64,000 bases of DNA. Origin: Alicyclobacillus fastidiosus. GTDB taxonomy: Bacteria; Bacillota; Bacilli; Alicyclobacillales; Alicyclobacillaceae. The notes under the pieces are model-generated. The model searched no databases, was not told the DNA's origin, and saw only the letters and a program-made list of their open reading frames with translations. This document shows, one piece after another, positions 63,638 to 64,000 of this stretch. How positions within the stretch are numbered: position 1 is the stretch's first letter; each line of letters begins with the position of its first letter. Both the position numbers and the translations under genes were made by a program. The stretch lies in assembly GCF_026651875.1 (NCBI RefSeq), contig NZ_CP104067.1, forward strand, positions 1,984,001-2,048,000. The letters are read 5' to 3'.

Positions 63638-64000
63638 ATGGAGCAGGTTTGGCTTGTCGAATATGTTCGGACGCCCATCGGGCGCCAAGGTGGGGTGCTT
63701 AAGCGCATCCGCCCGGACGATCTCGCCGCCCACGTCATCCAATCCGTCGTCGCGCGAAGCGGCGTGAGTCCGGATGAGATTGACGAAGTCATTATGGGGT
63801 GCGTCAATCAGGCCGGCGAGGACAATCGGAATGTCGCGCGGATGGCCACACTGCTTGCCGGCTTGCCAGAGCATGTACCCGGTATCACCGTCAATCGCCT
63901 GTGTGCGTCCGGGCTCGACGCGGTGAATCAAGCGGCGCGAGCGATTGCCCTTGGCGAAATCCAGATGGCCGTCGCAGGTGGCGTCGAGAGCATGACCCGC
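63638..64000 (+). CDS. Thiolase (acetyl-CoA acyltransferase), N-terminal part
   Basis: 121 codons before the window ends; ATG 63638 with GAGGGGAGAGG upstream. VEYVRTPIGRQGGVLKRIRPDDLA and the nucleophile motif NRLCASGLDAV (Cys near 89) followed by GGVESMTR are typical of thiolase/acetyl-CoA acetyltransferase. It would cleave 3-oxoacyl-CoA with CoA, the last beta-oxidation step, consistent with the two preceding genes. In aromatic pathways a beta-ketoadipyl-CoA thiolase looks the same at this end. Confidence 0.9.
   Translation, partial: MEQVWLVEYVRTPIGRQGGVLKRIRPDDLAAHVIQSVVARSGVSPDEIDEVIMGCVNQAGEDNRNVARMATLLAGLPEHVPGITVNRLCASGLDAVNQAARAIALGEIQMAVAGGVESMTR

Overview
This looks like a stretch of chromosome from an endospore-forming Bacillota, most like an Alicyclobacillaceae-type Bacilli (inference; no 16S gene is present). 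The reasons are the coproporphyrin-type haem genes in the order hemE-hemH-hemY, the AddA/AddB helicase-nuclease instead of RecBCD, yhaO/yhaN, a bacilliredoxin, YheC/D-type ATP-grasp proteins, strong AGGAGG-type ribosome binding sites with frequent GTG/TTG starts, and moderately GC-rich DNA.

Layout. 1-6 kb: the 5' part of a GGDEF-EAL c-di-GMP protein, a cation/proton antiporter, a TauE exporter, two GNAT acetyltransferases and an Asp-box lipoprotein. 6-9.6 kb: hemE-hemH-hemY on the minus strand. 9.7-14.9 kb: bacilliredoxin, an FAH-family enzyme translationally coupled to a DtxR/MntR regulator, a D-Ala-D-Ala carboxypeptidase, a TM2 protein, dusB and signal peptidase I. 15.0-19.5 kb: an MFS transporter gene cut in two by a 3,276-bp element that carries a large serine recombinase and several very small proteins. 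The borders are a 13-bp direct repeat, and removing the element rejoins the transporter exactly in frame. 19.6-31.3 kb: yhaO-yhaN-addB-addA, a tightly packed set for processing DNA ends. 31.4-44.8 kb: mixed housekeeping genes (galU, moeA, aldo/keto reductase, ppiB, SDR, DUF4097/DUF2089 pair, hbd, mdh, an RsmF-type methyltransferase, queF, panD, a YheC/D protein) and one decayed YheC/D-like pseudogene.

45.2-54.6 kb is a complete catabolic island for 4-hydroxybenzoate through protocatechuate 2,3-cleavage: praI (4-hydroxybenzoate 3-hydroxylase), praR (IclR repressor, opposite strand) and praABEGFDCH, ending in a perfect 16-bp terminator. PraI makes protocatechuate, PraA opens the ring at 2,3, PraH decarboxylates, PraB oxidises, PraC tautomerises, PraD decarboxylates, and PraE/PraF/PraG turn 2-hydroxypentadienoate into pyruvate and acetyl-CoA. 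A 15-bp motif matching at 12 positions lies upstream of both praI and praA, overlapping the predicted praA -10 box, and a good CcpA cre-like site lies upstream of praI.

54.7-60.2 kb: a secreted/membrane protein with an ABC-2 transporter, a CaCA-family cation exchanger and thioredoxin. 60.6 kb to the end: a second IclR regulator with a perfect 16-bp palindrome in front, followed by 3-hydroxyacyl-CoA dehydrogenase, acyl-CoA dehydrogenase and the start of a thiolase, that is, a beta-oxidation-type operon running off the window.

The most interesting item is the serine-recombinase element in the MFS gene, together with its small-protein cargo.
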